A stretch of DNA of 64,000 nt, taken from the NCBI RefSeq assembly GCF_011764545.1, contig NZ_AP022870.1, positions 9,058,001-9,122,000 on the forward strand, in the 5' to 3' direction. Below the pieces are notes generated by a model, which saw only the letters and a list, made by a program, of their open reading frames with translations, was not told where the DNA came from and did no database searches. The stretch is from Phytohabitans flavus (GTDB taxonomy: Bacteria; Actinomycetota; Actinomycetes; Mycobacteriales; Micromonosporaceae). The position numbers and the translations under genes were made by a program. This document shows positions 17,636 to 27,016 of this stretch, piece after piece (position 1 is the first letter of the stretch; every line of letters begins with the position of its first letter).

Positions 17636-18571
17636 GTGAGTGTGGCGAAAGCCGGTGAGTTCGGACTGATCGCCCGGATCACCGCGCGCCTACCGGCTGG
17701 CCAGAGCACCCTGCTCGGCCCCGGCGACGACGCGGCGGTGGTCAGGGCGGCCGACGGGCGGGTCGTCGCATCCACCGACGTGCTGGTGGAGGGGCGGCAC
17801 TTCCGGCGCGACTGGTGTACGGCGCAGGACGTGGGGCACCGCGCCGCCGCCGCCAACCTCGCCGACATCGCCGCGATGGGCGCCACCCCGACCGCGCTGC
17901 TGGTCGGGCTCTGCGTCCCGACCAACCTCGACGCCCGCTGGGCCGAGGAGCTGTCCGACGGGCTCGGCGCGGAGGCCGCGCTCGTGGGGGCCGCGGTCGT
18001 GGGCGGCGACATGTCCGGCAGCCCCACGCTCACCATCGCGGTGACCGCGCTCGGCGACCTCGGAGGGCTGGCGCCCGTCGTGCGTACGGGGGCACGGCCG
18101 GGAGACGTGGTCGCCATGTGCGGGCGGCTCGGGTACGCGGCAGCGGGCTACACCGTGCTGTCCCGCGGCTTCCGCACGCCCAAGGTGCTCGTGGACGCGT
18201 ACCGGCGTCCGGAGGTGCCCTACTCCGCCGGCCCGGAGGCGGCCGGGCTCGGCGCCACCGCCATGATCGACGTGTCGGACGGACTGCTGGCCGACATCGG
18301 ACACGTGGCCAAGGGCAGCGGTGTCGCGGTCGACCTGCGGCGGGACGCGTTCGAGGTGCCGCGGCAGATGCGTGATGCGGCACACGCGCTGGGCGTCGAC
18401 CCCTACACGTGGGTGCTGGCCGGTGGTGAGGATCACGCGCTGGTGGCCACGTTTCCGCCAGGGTTGGCGCTGCCGCCGCGCTGGCGGGTGGTGGGCGTGG
18501 TGCGCGAGGGGTCAGGTGTGACCGTGGACGGCAGGCCGTTCCGGGGCCCGACCGGCTGGCAACATTTTTAG
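17636..18571 (+). CDS. thiL: Thiamine-monophosphate kinase
   Basis: This 311-residue enzyme phosphorylates thiamine monophosphate to the diphosphate cofactor. LLGPGDDAAVV and ASTDVLVEGRHFRRDW hold the Mg/ATP-binding Asp cluster, AAANLADIAAMGATPTALL the conserved helix, and MIDVSDGLLADIGHVAKGSG the second Asp motif. The GTG at 17636 has AGGGGG at good distance, so the longer open frame is rejected. Confidence 0.94.
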   Translation: MSVAKAGEFGLIARITARLPAGQSTLLGPGDDAAVVRAADGRVVASTDVLVEGRHFRRDWCTAQDVGHRAAAANLADIAAMGATPTALLVGLCVPTNLDARWAEELSDGLGAEAALVGAAVVGGDMSGSPTLTIAVTALGDLGGLAPVVRTGARPGDVVAMCGRLGYAAAGYTVLSRGFRTPKVLVDAYRRPEVPYSAGPEAAGLGATAMIDVSDGLLADIGHVAKGSGVAVDLRRDAFEVPRQMRDAAHALGVDPYTWVLAGGEDHALVATFPPGLALPPRWRVVGVVREGSGVTVDGRPFRGPTGWQHF

Positions 18572-18615
18572 GCGCCTTTGGGGAACACGGGGTGCGCGGC
18601 GTGGCAAGTACGGGC

Positions 18616-19157
18616 ATGACGACGCCGACGTCCCCCGTGGCGATCGATCCAGCTGATCTCGCGGGGGTGTTCGACCGGTACGCCAGGGACCTGCTGCGCT
18701 ACTGCACACGACGAGTGGGTGAACAGGTCGCCGAGGACGTGGTGGCCGAGACCTTCCTCGTCGCGTACGAGCAGCGCGACCGCTACGACGCCAGCCGGGG
18801 CGAGGTGTTGCCGTGGCTGTACGGCATCGCCACCAACCTGCTGCGTCGCCACCGCCGTACCGAGATCCGCGCGCTCCGGGCACTCGCCCACGTCGACGGG
18901 GATCGCGGGTGGCGGAGGGACCAGCACAGCGCGCCACCGAGCGGGTGGACGCCGAGCGGGCGGTGGAACGGCTCTCCGCCGTACTCGCGAAACTGCCAAG
19001 GCGGCAGCGCGATGTGCTGATGCTCTACGCGGTGGCCGAGTTGGAGTACGCCGAGATCGCCGCGGCCCTGCAGATACCCCTCGGATCGGTCCAGTCGGCA
19101 CTGCACCGCGCCCGCACCAAGGTACGGGCCGCCCTCGCCGAAGGAGACGCGCGATGA
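18616..19157 (+). CDS. ECF-type RNA polymerase sigma factor (frameshifted)
   Basis: Region 2 is visible as VFDRYARDLLRYC through VAEDVVAETFLVAYEQRDRY and LPWLYGIATNLLRRHRR. Region 4 is KLPRRQRDVLMLYAVAELEY and IAAALQIPLGSVQSALHRAR. One G is missing in the GGGG at 18898-18901; restoring it gives 180 residues. No ribosome site decides between starts 18592, 18601 and 18616. The stop overlaps the next gene (ATGA), which is the usual partner type for this sigma group, so the two likely work as regulator and output or anti-sigma pair. Confidence 0.85.
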
Positions 19158-20244
19158 ACCGCGACGATTCAGACATCCTCGCCGTGCGGGACCTCCCGCC
19201 CGGCCTACCCGAGCCGACCGACGAGTCGGTCAGTCGCACCTGGTACCGGATCACCGCCGCGGGCCGCCCGGCGCGGACCCGTACCCCCTCCCGGATCCTC
19301 GTCCCAGCGATGGCGGCGACCCTTGTCGCGGGCCTGGTGGTGGGCGGCGCCCTGCTGTTCCGTCCCGGAGCCGGGCCGATGGGCTTCGGGGCGCCGTCCG
19401 GAGAAACGCCGTCCGAGGAGAAGACCTCGGAGCCCAACCTGACGCCCGCGTCGCCCGAGACGGTCGCCGTCCTGCAGAAGCTGGCCGAGGCCGCCGCGAG
19501 CAGTCCGGCCGCCGCCAAGGTGCGGCCCGGGCAGTACATCTTCGTGCGGCACGACGGGTGGGCCGCGTCCTTCCGGGCGAACGCCGGCGGTGGTGCCAAG
19601 TCCGACGGCAGCGGCACCGAGGCGACGCCCCAGGAGGCGACCTTGGGGAGGGCACGCTCGAGCCGCAGATACGGGAGATGTGGTTCGACCCGCAGGGCAT
19701 GATCGCCGAGTCCATCACCGACGGGAGCGACGAGATGGGCGTCGATCCGGACCGCACGCGGGCGATGTTCGAGCAGGACGGCCCCAGCTTCAGGCAGCCG
19801 ACACCGGAGTGGGTCGCCGGGTTGCCCACCGATCCCGAGCAGCTCCTCGCCGAGCTGCGCGACTTCGTCGGCGAGGGTGGCGCCTGGTCCACCGACCACG
19901 CGGTGTGGAGCACGATGCAGGAGTTCTACCTGAACACGGACCTGCTGCTGGGGCCCGAGCTGCGGGCGGCGCTGCTCCGGTCGTTCGCCGGCCTGCGGGG
20001 CATCACGTTCAGCGATGTCAGCATCGACGGCCGGCAGCTGGTGGCCGTACGGCACACCGAGCGGGGCAACGGCGACGAGATCCTATTCGACCTCGCGACG
20101 GGGGTCGCGGTGGGCCGCCGTTCGGTGGCGGCGGGCTCCGGCGTGACGATCTCCGCACCGCCGGAGGCCCCGAAGCTGGACCCGGGCGTGGGTTACCAGG
20201 CCACGTGGACCCAGAAGGTGGTCGACGCGGTCGGCGACCGCTGA
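19154..20244 (+). CDS. CU044_5270-type membrane protein, sigma-factor partner (frameshifted)
   Basis: A cytosolic N end, one TM helix at about 53-73 (VPAMAATLVAGLVVGGALLF) and an extracytoplasmic domain that includes REMWFDPQGMIAES and QEFYLNTDLLLGPELRAALL. This layout fits the actinobacterial CU044_5270 family found after ECF sigma genes. A base is missing in GGGG at 19645-19648; the restored protein has 363 residues. Whether it acts as anti-sigma factor is not known. Confidence 0.75.
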
Positions 20245-20358
20245 GCCGGACCCCGCAGGGCCCGATTGGCTCGTCACGCGGGGGATCGGCTACCCTGGTC
20301 AGGTTGCCCGGATAGCATCCGCTGGCGACATCGTGATCGACAATCCCAGGAGTGTTCC

Positions 20359-20550
20359 GTGGCTAGCGTGTGCGACGTCTGCGGCAAGGGGCCGGGCTTC
20401 GGCCACAACGTGCCGTGGTCCAAGAAGAAGACCAAGCGGCGCTGGGACCCCAACATCCAGACCGTGCGCACGCCGGCAGGCGGCGGCACCACCCGCAAGA
20501 TGCAGGTCTGCACCTCCTGCATCAAGGCGGGCAAGGTCGTCCGCGCCTGA
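20359..20550 (+). CDS. rpmB: 50S ribosomal protein L28, zinc-binding form
   Basis: The 63-residue protein begins ASVCDVCGKGPGFGHNVPWS and has CTSCIK near the end, so it has two CxxC pairs and is the zinc-binding (C+) form. The GTG at 20359 follows CAGGAG. In actinobacteria such forms may be exchanged for zinc-free paralogues under Zur control; no paralogue lies here. A hairpin follows. Confidence 0.95.
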   Translation: MASVCDVCGKGPGFGHNVPWSKKKTKRRWDPNIQTVRTPAGGGTTRKMQVCTSCIKAGKVVRA

Positions 20551-20576
20551 GGCGCGGCCCTTACCAAGGCTCTTCC

Positions 20577-20609
20577 GTAGCCGCCGGATCGATCCGATCC
20601 GGCGGCTAC
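20577..20609 (+). terminator. rpmB terminator hairpin
   Basis: GTAGCCGCCGGATC (20577-20590) and GATCCGGCGGCTAC (20596-20609) form a perfect 14-bp stem with a 5-base loop, 27 bases after the rpmB stop. No T tract follows. Confidence 0.75.
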
Positions 20610-20696
20610 GTCTGTGCCCGCCGCAGCCCGCAAAGACCCACCAGATAGGCCCGAGAGTTCGCGGCGGGTGTCGGTCGGCGACAGTAGGCTCATCGC

Positions 20697-22271
20697 GTGC
20701 TGGAGACGTTCGACGCGGAGGCGGTACGCCGGTGGTGCGCCGCTGGGCTCGAGTCGTTGCGCCGGCACCAGCACGAGATCGACCAGCTCAACGTCTACCC
20801 GGTGCCCGACGGCGACACAGGCACCAACCTTGTGCTCACCTTCGCGTCGGCGCAGCAGGCCATCGCCAATGACGCGGCGGGCGGCGGTGAGGTCAGCGCC
20901 GCTGTGCTGCGGCTCATGTCGCGCGGTGCGCTGCTCGGCGCGCGGGGCAACTCGGGTGTGATCGTCTCGCAGCTGTTGCGCGGGATGGCCGACGCGCTCG
21001 ACGGCGAGACCAAGATTCGCGGGCGGGCCCTCGCCGGGGCGCTTGTCGAGGCCGCTCTGACGGCACGGGCGGCGGTGGCCAAGCCGGTCGAGGGGACGAT
21101 CCTGACCGTGGCCTCGGCCGCCGCGGAGGGGGCCACGGCGACCGGGTCCGACGATCTCGACGCGGTGGCACGTTCGGCGGCCGGAGCTGCCGCTCGCGCG
21201 CTGGACCGCACCCCCGAGCAGCTGCCCGCGCTGGCCCGCGCCGGCGTCGTCGACGCCGGTGGGCGGGGCCTCTGCGTGCTGCTCGACGCGCTGCTCGCGG
21301 TGGTCACCGGCGAGGAGGTGACGTCCGCGCCGGTCGCCGTCCGCCGCCCGGTCACCGCCGCGCGCGAGACAGGATCTTCTGAGTACGGGTATGAGGTGCA
21401 GTACCTCCTCGACGCCGACTCGGCCGCCGTGGATCGGTTGCGGGCGAGCCTGGCCGGCCTGGGCGACTCGCTCGTCGTGGTCGGCGAGGAGCCAATGTGG
21501 AATGTCCACGTCCACGTCAACGACGTCGGCGCCGCCATCGAGGCCGGGGTGGAGGCGGGGCGGCCGTACCGGATCACGGTGACCCGGTTCGAGGACCAGA
21601 CCGGGCCACCCATCGACCCCGACGGGCGGGGTGCGGTCGTGGTCGCGGCCGGGCCGGGGCTTGTCGAGCTCTTCGGCGGTGAGGGGGCGCGGGTCGTCGG
21701 GGCCAACCCCTCGACGGCCGAGATCCTCGACGCCGTGTTCGCCACCCGGGCCGGGCGCGTGGTGGTGCTGCCGGATGACCCCGACACCCAGGCGGTGGCC
21801 GGTGCGGCCGCGCGGGAGGCGCAGGCGCGGGGCGTGCGGGTGAGCGTGGTGCCCACCCGCTCGCCGGTACAGGCGCTGGCCGCCCTCGCCGTCCGAAACG
21901 CCGGCCGGGGCTTCGAAGACGACGTGATCGCGATGGCCGAGGCGGCGGGCGCCTGCCGGTACGCGGAGGTCTGCTACGCCAGCCGCGAGGCGCTCACCGT
22001 GGCCGGCCGCTGCCGCCCCGGCGACGTGCTCGCGCTTGTCGAGGACGAGGTGCACATCATCGGTACCGACCTCGCCCAGACCTGCCGTGACCTGCTCGAC
22101 CGCATGCTGGGCGGGGGCGGCGAGCTGGCCACGCTGCTGCTCGGCGCCGACGCGCCAGCCGGCCTCGGCGACGATCTGAGCGACCACCTCGGGCGGCAGT
22201 GGCCGTTCGTGGAGGTGCAGGTCTACGACGGCGGCCAGCCCACCTACCCGCTCCTTGTAGGAATTGAATGA
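20697..22271 (+). CDS. DhaL-domain fatty acid kinase-like protein (FakA/YloV family)
   Basis: This 524-residue protein has an N-terminal DhaL ATP-binding domain (1-200) with NVYPVPDGDTGTN, GALLGARGNSGVI and VVDAGGRGLCVLLDALL, then a middle domain with WNVHVHVNDVGAAIEAG and a C-terminal DegV-like part. FakA phosphorylates fatty acids bound to FakB; no FakB gene is nearby. The stop overlaps the recG start by 4 bases; the same pair occurs in mycobacteria. Confidence 0.85.
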   Translation: MLETFDAEAVRRWCAAGLESLRRHQHEIDQLNVYPVPDGDTGTNLVLTFASAQQAIANDAAGGGEVSAAVLRLMSRGALLGARGNSGVIVSQLLRGMADALDGETKIRGRALAGALVEAALTARAAVAKPVEGTILTVASAAAEGATATGSDDLDAVARSAAGAAARALDRTPEQLPALARAGVVDAGGRGLCVLLDALLAVVTGEEVTSAPVAVRRPVTAARETGSSEYGYEVQYLLDADSAAVDRLRASLAGLGDSLVVVGEEPMWNVHVHVNDVGAAIEAGVEAGRPYRITVTRFEDQTGPPIDPDGRGAVVVAAGPGLVELFGGEGARVVGANPSTAEILDAVFATRAGRVVVLPDDPDTQAVAGAAAREAQARGVRVSVVPTRSPVQALAALAVRNAGRGFEDDVIAMAEAAGACRYAEVCYASREALTVAGRCRPGDVLALVEDEVHIIGTDLAQTCRDLLDRMLGGGGELATLLLGADAPAGLGDDLSDHLGRQWPFVEVQVYDGGQPTYPLLVGIE

Positions 22272-24457
22272 CCGACCTCGACACGCCACTGACCAAGGTG
22301 CTCGGTGCGAATACGGCCAAGGCCCTCGCCGCCCACCTCGACCTGCACACGGCGGGCGACCTGCTCTACCACTTCCCCCGGCGGTACGACGAGCGCGGCG
22401 ACCACACCGACATCCGCTCGCTGGAGGTCGGCGAGGACGTCACCGTGATGGCCCAGGTACGGGTCACGAACCGCCGCCGCATCCGGGGTGGCGCCGACGA
22501 GATGCTCGAGGTGACGGTCGGCGACGGGGCGGGCGGCCAGCTGATGCTGACGTACTTCGGGCGCCGCCAGGTGTGGCGGGAGAAGGAGCTGCGCCCGGGG
22601 CGGTGGGGACTGTTCGCCGGGAAGGTGACCGAGTTTCGGGGCAAGCGACAGCTCAACAGCGCGCAGTACGTGCTCCTGTCCGACGAGGGTGAGGCGTCCG
22701 AGGAGATCGAGGAGTTCGCCGGCGCGCTGATCCCGGTGTACCCCGCGGCCGCCAAGGTTCCAACGTGGACGATCGCGCAGTCCGTGGGCGTCCTGCTGGA
22801 GGTCGTGACCCCGCCGGAGGATCCACTGCCCGGCGGCGTGCGCGCGCAGGGAAACCTCGTCGGCATCGCCACGGCGCTCCGGGAGATCCACCGGCCGTCG
22901 TCCAGGGAGGAGCTCTACAAGGCGCGGCGGCGGCTCAAGTGGGACGAGGCATTCGCCGTGCAGCTCACACTCGTACAGCGCAAGCACCGGGCCGCCTCCT
23001 GGCCGGCGCGGCCCAGACCGCGGCAGGAGGATGGGCTGCTCGCCGCGTTCGACGCCGAGCTGCCGTACGAGCTGACCGACGGGCAGCACACCGTCGGCGA
23101 GGAGATCGCCCGCGACCTCTCCACCGCCCATCCGATGCACCGGCTGCTACAGGGCGAGGTGGGGTCGGGCAAGACGCTCGTCGCCCTGCGCGCGATGCTC
23201 CAGGTTGTCGACGCCGGCGGCCAGGCCGCGATGCTGGCGCCCACCGAGGTGCTCGCCGCCCAGCACTACCGCGGCATCGCGGAGCTGCTCGGCCCGCTCG
23301 GCCGGTCCGGCGAGCTCGACTCGGCCGAGCGCGCCACCCGGGTCACGCTCGTCACCGGCTCGCAGGGCGCGGCGGTACGGCGGCGGGCGCTGGAGGAGAT
23401 CGCGAGCGGCCAGGCGGGGATCGTGGTGGGTACGCACGCGCTGCTGTACGAGGGCGTCGACTTCGCCGACCTCGGCCTGGCCGTGGTCGACGAGCAGCAC
23501 CGGTTCGGCGTGGAGCAGCGCGACGCCTTGCGCACCAAGGGCGAGCAGCCGCCGCACGTGCTGGTGATGACCGCGACGCCGATCCCGCGCACGGTGGCCA
23601 TGACGGTGTACGGAGATCTGGAAGTGTCCACACTGTCCCAGCTGCCGCGGGGCCGCTCGCCGATCGCGTCGCACGTGGTGCCGGCCGCGGAGAAGCCGGC
23701 GTTTCTGGAGCGCGCCTGGAAGCGGATCCGCGAGGAGGTGGCGGCCGGCCACCAGGCGTACGTGGTGTGCCCGCGCATCGGCGACGCCTCGTCCGGCTCG
23801 TCCGATGAGGACGCTCCAGTAGAGACGGACGATGACGGGCGGCGGCCACCTGTCGCGGTGCTCGACGTGGCGCCGCTGCTGTCCGAGGGCCCGCTGCACG
23901 GGCTGCGGATCGGTGTGCTGCACGGCAAGCTGCCCGCTGACGAGAAGGACATTGTGATGCGGGCGTTCGCCGGCGGCCAGATCGACGTGCTGGTGGCGAC
24001 GACGGTGGTCGAGGTCGGCGTCAACGTACCCAACGCGACGGTCATGGTGGTCCTCGACGCCGAGCGGTTCGGCGTCTCCCAGCTGCACCAGCTCCGCGGC
24101 CGGGTCGGCCGTGGCTCCGCGCCCGGCCTGTGCCTGCTCGTGACCGAGGCACCCGAGGGCACCCCCGCCCGCGAGCGCCTTGACGCCGTCGCCTCCACCA
24201 CCGACGGCTTCCGGCTCGCGGAGATCGACCTGGAGCAGCGGCGCGAGGGCGACGTGCTGGGCGCGACCCAGTCCGGCCGCCGCTCACACCTGCGGCTGCT
24301 GTCGCTGCTGCACGACACCAAGCTCATCAACGAAGCCCGGATCGAGGCGATCTCCCTCGTGGGGGACGACCCGGAGCTGGAGCGCCACCCCGCACTGGCC
24401 GCCTCGGTGGCGGCGCTGGTGGACGAGGAGCGCGCGGAGTACCTGGAAAAGGGCTGA
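22268..24457 (+). CDS. recG: ATP-dependent DNA helicase RecG
   Basis: RecG reverses stalled replication forks. The 729-residue protein has the N-terminal wedge/OB domain (about 55-150), helicase motif I GEVGSGKTLVALRAM, motif II DEQHRFG, motif III VMTATPIPRT, and motifs V-VI ATTVVEVGVNVPNA and HQLRGRVGRG. A short acidic insert at about 515-530 (SSDEDAPVETDDDG) is unusual but lies in a surface loop position. The ATG at 22268 overlaps the preceding stop. Confidence 0.96.
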   Translation: MTDLDTPLTKVLGANTAKALAAHLDLHTAGDLLYHFPRRYDERGDHTDIRSLEVGEDVTVMAQVRVTNRRRIRGGADEMLEVTVGDGAGGQLMLTYFGRRQVWREKELRPGRWGLFAGKVTEFRGKRQLNSAQYVLLSDEGEASEEIEEFAGALIPVYPAAAKVPTWTIAQSVGVLLEVVTPPEDPLPGGVRAQGNLVGIATALREIHRPSSREELYKARRRLKWDEAFAVQLTLVQRKHRAASWPARPRPRQEDGLLAAFDAELPYELTDGQHTVGEEIARDLSTAHPMHRLLQGEVGSGKTLVALRAMLQVVDAGGQAAMLAPTEVLAAQHYRGIAELLGPLGRSGELDSAERATRVTLVTGSQGAAVRRRALEEIASGQAGIVVGTHALLYEGVDFADLGLAVVDEQHRFGVEQRDALRTKGEQPPHVLVMTATPIPRTVAMTVYGDLEVSTLSQLPRGRSPIASHVVPAAEKPAFLERAWKRIREEVAAGHQAYVVCPRIGDASSGSSDEDAPVETDDDGRRPPVAVLDVAPLLSEGPLHGLRIGVLHGKLPADEKDIVMRAFAGGQIDVLVATTVVEVGVNVPNATVMVVLDAERFGVSQLHQLRGRVGRGSAPGLCLLVTEAPEGTPARERLDAVASTTDGFRLAEIDLEQRREGDVLGATQSGRRSHLRLLSLLHDTKLINEARIEAISLVGDDPELERHPALAASVAALVDEERAEYLEKG

Positions 24458-24486
24458 TCCCCGGAGCGACCGCCCCCGCAAACGGG

Positions 24487-24523
24487 GCGGCCCGCGACGA
24501 CCGGGGGTGTCGTCGCGGGCCGC
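24487..24523. terminator. Bidirectional hairpin between recG and LPKTG gene
   Basis: GCGGCCCGCGACGAC (24487-24501) and GTCGTCGCGGGCCGC (24509-24523) form a 15-bp perfect stem with a 7-base loop between convergent genes. Confidence 0.8.
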
Positions 24524-24548
24524 GGAGGGGTGGAACGCGGTACTGAGA

Positions 24549-25487
24549 TCAGGCGCTGAAGGTCATCCGTCGCCGGCGAGCGATGTAGAAGAGGGCCACG
24601 CCAGCGGCCAGCAGCACCAGGGCGCCACCGGCGATGCCGCCGACCGCGACGCCCGTCTTGGGCAGCGAACCGCCGCCGCCACCGGGCGCGCACTCCTCGG
24701 GCTGCTCCCAGGCGACCGGGTCGAACTCCTCGCCCTCAGCGGACGGGGTGACGGTCAGGCCCTCGGAGGCCGGGAACTTCGCCGACTTGGTCTCGCCTGG
24801 CTCCACGACGAGCGTCTGCGGCTCGCCCGTGCTCGGCGTGAACGTGATGGTCACCGTCTCGCCGTTCTCCGGATTGATGACCGTGAAGATGAACTCGTCG
24901 CAGGTCGCGACGATCTCGCCCTCTGGCTCACCCGGGACCGAGGCCGACGGCGTCGGGGTGGGCGTCGTAGCGGGGGGCGTCGTTGCCGGCGGCTCGGTCG
25001 TCGGGGGCTGAGTCGCGGGCGGCTCGGTGACCGGCGGAGCGGTCGTGGGCGGCACAGACGGGCCGCACTCGCCCTCGAGCTCCACGGTCTTCGTGGTGGG
25101 CTTCCACTGCTTGTACCCGTTGTTCCACGCGGCGCGGACGGTGAGCGAGGCCGAGGTGGCGTCCGCGGGCAGCTTCTGCTCGCCGACCACCACGTCGCCC
25201 ACCGCGTACGGGTACGCCGGGTCGGCGTCCTCGGCGGTCACCGCGATGCCCTCGACCGCGGCCGGGGTGGCGTCGGCCTGGATCAGCTTGAAGTGCGTCG
25301 CCTTCGGCGGCGTGTCCTCGCTGCGCACCTTCCAGGTGACGATCCACTCGCCGCTGGGGCAGGCGAACTCCGCCTCGATCGCCGTGTGGTGGGCGCTGGC
25401 GGGAGAAGACAGGGCGATGCTCGCGGCGAGGCCGGCAACGGCCGCTCCGATCACGGCGATCGGTCGCCGCAGCTTGCTACGGTTCAC
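24549..25487 (-). CDS. LPKTG cell-wall-anchored surface protein
   Basis: The 312-residue protein has a signal peptide (about 1-32, ending SSPASAHH), an extracellular domain with one Cys pair, a Pro/Thr-rich spacer (about 145-185), a second Cys-containing domain, then SLPKTG followed by a hydrophobic helix and RRRRMTFSA. That tail is a sortase sorting signal. The GTG at 25487 has AGGAG upstream. Ligand and role are unknown. Confidence 0.85.
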   Translation of the reverse strand: MNRSKLRRPIAVIGAAVAGLAASIALSSPASAHHTAIEAEFACPSGEWIVTWKVRSEDTPPKATHFKLIQADATPAAVEGIAVTAEDADPAYPYAVGDVVVGEQKLPADATSASLTVRAAWNNGYKQWKPTTKTVELEGECGPSVPPTTAPPVTEPPATQPPTTEPPATTPPATTPTPTPSASVPGEPEGEIVATCDEFIFTVINPENGETVTITFTPSTGEPQTLVVEPGETKSAKFPASEGLTVTPSAEGEEFDPVAWEQPEECAPGGGGGSLPKTGVAVGGIAGGALVLLAAGVALFYIARRRRMTFSA

Positions 25488-25550
25488 GCGTACTCCTGAA
25501 CGATGGGGGCTTCTCAGGGCGCGGCCCGGGACTAAAGGCATGGCACAGCC

Positions 25551-25626
25551 GGCCGCGGCGAGAATCCAGCCGCGGCCCTTCCGACGCCTCCCCAGGTCGT
25601 CGTGCCGGCATAGACGCTGCCGGCAC
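25551..25626 (-). promoter_or_regulatory. Two hairpins upstream of the LPKTG gene
   Basis: GGCCGCGGC (25551-25559) pairs with GCCGCGGCC (25569-25577), and GTGCCGGC (25602-25609) pairs with GCCGGCAC (25619-25626). They lie 64-140 bases before the start codon on the minus strand, in its probable leader. The rest of the 25488-25793 gap shows no gene. Confidence 0.4.
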
Positions 25627-25793
25627 AGCGCCCGACCTTAGCGGTTCCTGAAGTGGCGCAGAGGAATTGATGCCGAACTAAGCATCCCGTTGTGAACTTG
25701 TGATCTTCGATTGCCGCAGTGAGACAGGATAGTGCCTGTGTGTAGTGGAGTGACTGGTGTGACTCGGGTGCCGGGTAGCGTAGCGTCACTCCC

Positions 25794-26357
25794 ATGACCC
25801 GCATCGTGGCCGGCGCGCTCGGCGGCCGCCGGATCGTGGCGCCGGCCGGTGACCGCACCCGACCCACGTCCGACCGGGTCCGGGAGGCGCTCTTCAGTGC
25901 GCTGGAGTCGATGGTCGAGCTGGACGGGACGCGGTTCGCGGATCTGTATGCGGGCTCGGGCGCGGTCGGCCTCGAGGCGCTCTCCCGGGGCGCCTCGCAC
26001 GTGCTGCTGGTGGAGTCCGACCCCCGGGTCGCCCGCGTCGTCCGGCAGAACATCGCGGCGCTCGGCGTCGGCGGCGCCGCCCAGCTCGCCACCGCGAAGG
26101 TGAGCGGTGTGCTGGCCGCCGGGCCGCAGGACGGCGGTTACGACGTGATCTTCGCCGACCCGCCGTATGCGGTACCCGAGGAGGAGGTCACCGCCGTGCA
26201 GGTCGCGCTCGTCGACGGCGGCTGGCTGGCCGCGGACGCCGTGGTCGTTATCGAGCGCGCCACCCGCTCCGGGACGTTGACCTGGGTGAAAGGAATCACC
26301 GGCGAGCACAGCCGACGATATGGGGAGACGACGCTTTGGTACGGTCGCCGATCGTGA
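25794..26357 (+). CDS. rsmD: 16S rRNA (guanine966-N2)-methyltransferase
   Basis: The 187-residue enzyme has RIVAGALGGRRIVAPAG, PTSDRVREALFSAL, the SAM-binding FADLYAGSGAVGLEALSRGA and the catalytic FADPPYA (DPPY motif). It methylates G966 of 16S rRNA. The start at ATG 25794 matches the family. The stop overlaps coaD by 4 bases, a widely conserved pair. Confidence 0.94.
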   Translation: MTRIVAGALGGRRIVAPAGDRTRPTSDRVREALFSALESMVELDGTRFADLYAGSGAVGLEALSRGASHVLLVESDPRVARVVRQNIAALGVGGAAQLATAKVSGVLAAGPQDGGYDVIFADPPYAVPEEEVTAVQVALVDGGWLAADAVVVIERATRSGTLTWVKGITGEHSRRYGETTLWYGRRS

Positions 26358-26830
26358 GACGTGCGGTGTGTCCCGGCTCCTTCGACCCGGTCACCAATGG
26401 GCACCTGGACATCGTCGGCCGGGCCAGCCGGCTCTTCGACGAGGTCATCATCGGCGTGTTGATCAATCAGGCGAAGACCGGCCTCTTCACCGAGGACGAG
26501 CGCATCGAGATGCTGCGCGAGGTCACCAAGGGGTACGACAACGTGCGGGTCCTGGCGTTCCGGGGGCTGCTTGTCGACTTCTGCCGAGCGAACGACGCCG
26601 CCGTGGTGGTCAAGGGCCTGCGCGCGGTGAGCGACTTCGACTACGAGCTCCAGATGGCGCAGATGAACATCGGGCTCGCCGGCGTGGAGACACTCTTCAT
26701 GCCGACCAACCCGCTCTACTCGTTCCTCTCGTCGAGCCTCGTCAAGGAGGTCGCGAAGTGGGGTGGCGACGTGTCGGCCCACGTGCCGGACATGGTGGCG
26801 GCCCGCCTGGCCGAGCGCCTGGCGACCTGA
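26354..26830 (+). CDS. coaD: Phosphopantetheine adenylyltransferase
   Basis: It makes dephospho-CoA from phosphopantetheine and ATP. The 158-residue protein has CPGSFDPVTNGHLDIVGRA (T/HxGH motif), KGLRAVSDFDYELQMAQMN and PLYSFLSSSLVKEVAKWGGD. The GTG at 26354 overlaps the rsmD stop as GTGA and gives the usual N end; the TTG 18 bases earlier is rejected. Confidence 0.96.
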   Translation: MRRAVCPGSFDPVTNGHLDIVGRASRLFDEVIIGVLINQAKTGLFTEDERIEMLREVTKGYDNVRVLAFRGLLVDFCRANDAAVVVKGLRAVSDFDYELQMAQMNIGLAGVETLFMPTNPLYSFLSSSLVKEVAKWGGDVSAHVPDMVAARLAERLAT

Positions 26831-26832
26831 CC

Positions 26833-26856
26833 GCGGGCGCTGCCGTTAGCGCCCGC
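26833..26856 (+). terminator. coaD terminator hairpin
   Basis: GCGGGCGC (26833-26840) pairs with GCGCCCGC (26849-26856) around an 8-base loop, 3 bases after the coaD stop. Confidence 0.65.
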
Positions 26857-26959
26857 CGTCCTCGTCGCCGCGCTCCTCTTCTCGGCGGTCACCGCCATGG
26901 GGGCGACGCGCCCGGCGGACAAGCAGTGGGCGTACCTTTCGTCCCAGGGCCGCATCATG

Positions 26960-26971
26960 GGGTGTACACCC
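26960..26971. promoter_or_regulatory. Perfect 12-bp palindrome upstream of sepIVA-like operon
   Basis: GGGTGTACACCC is an exact palindrome 45 bases before the start at 27017. It is flanked by two ATCATG copies followed by G-rich runs. It may be an operator for the division/lipid operon that follows; no known regulator is assigned. Confidence 0.4.
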
Positions 26972-27016
26972 TCATCATGTGGGGGTCGTCTGTGGAACGA
27001 CAGGAGTGAGGCGCCA

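Noticed and set aside
20274..22289. 671-codon minus-strand open frame opposite rpmB and the DhaL kinase gene
   Set aside because: It runs across two well-supported plus-strand genes and encodes no recognisable domain.
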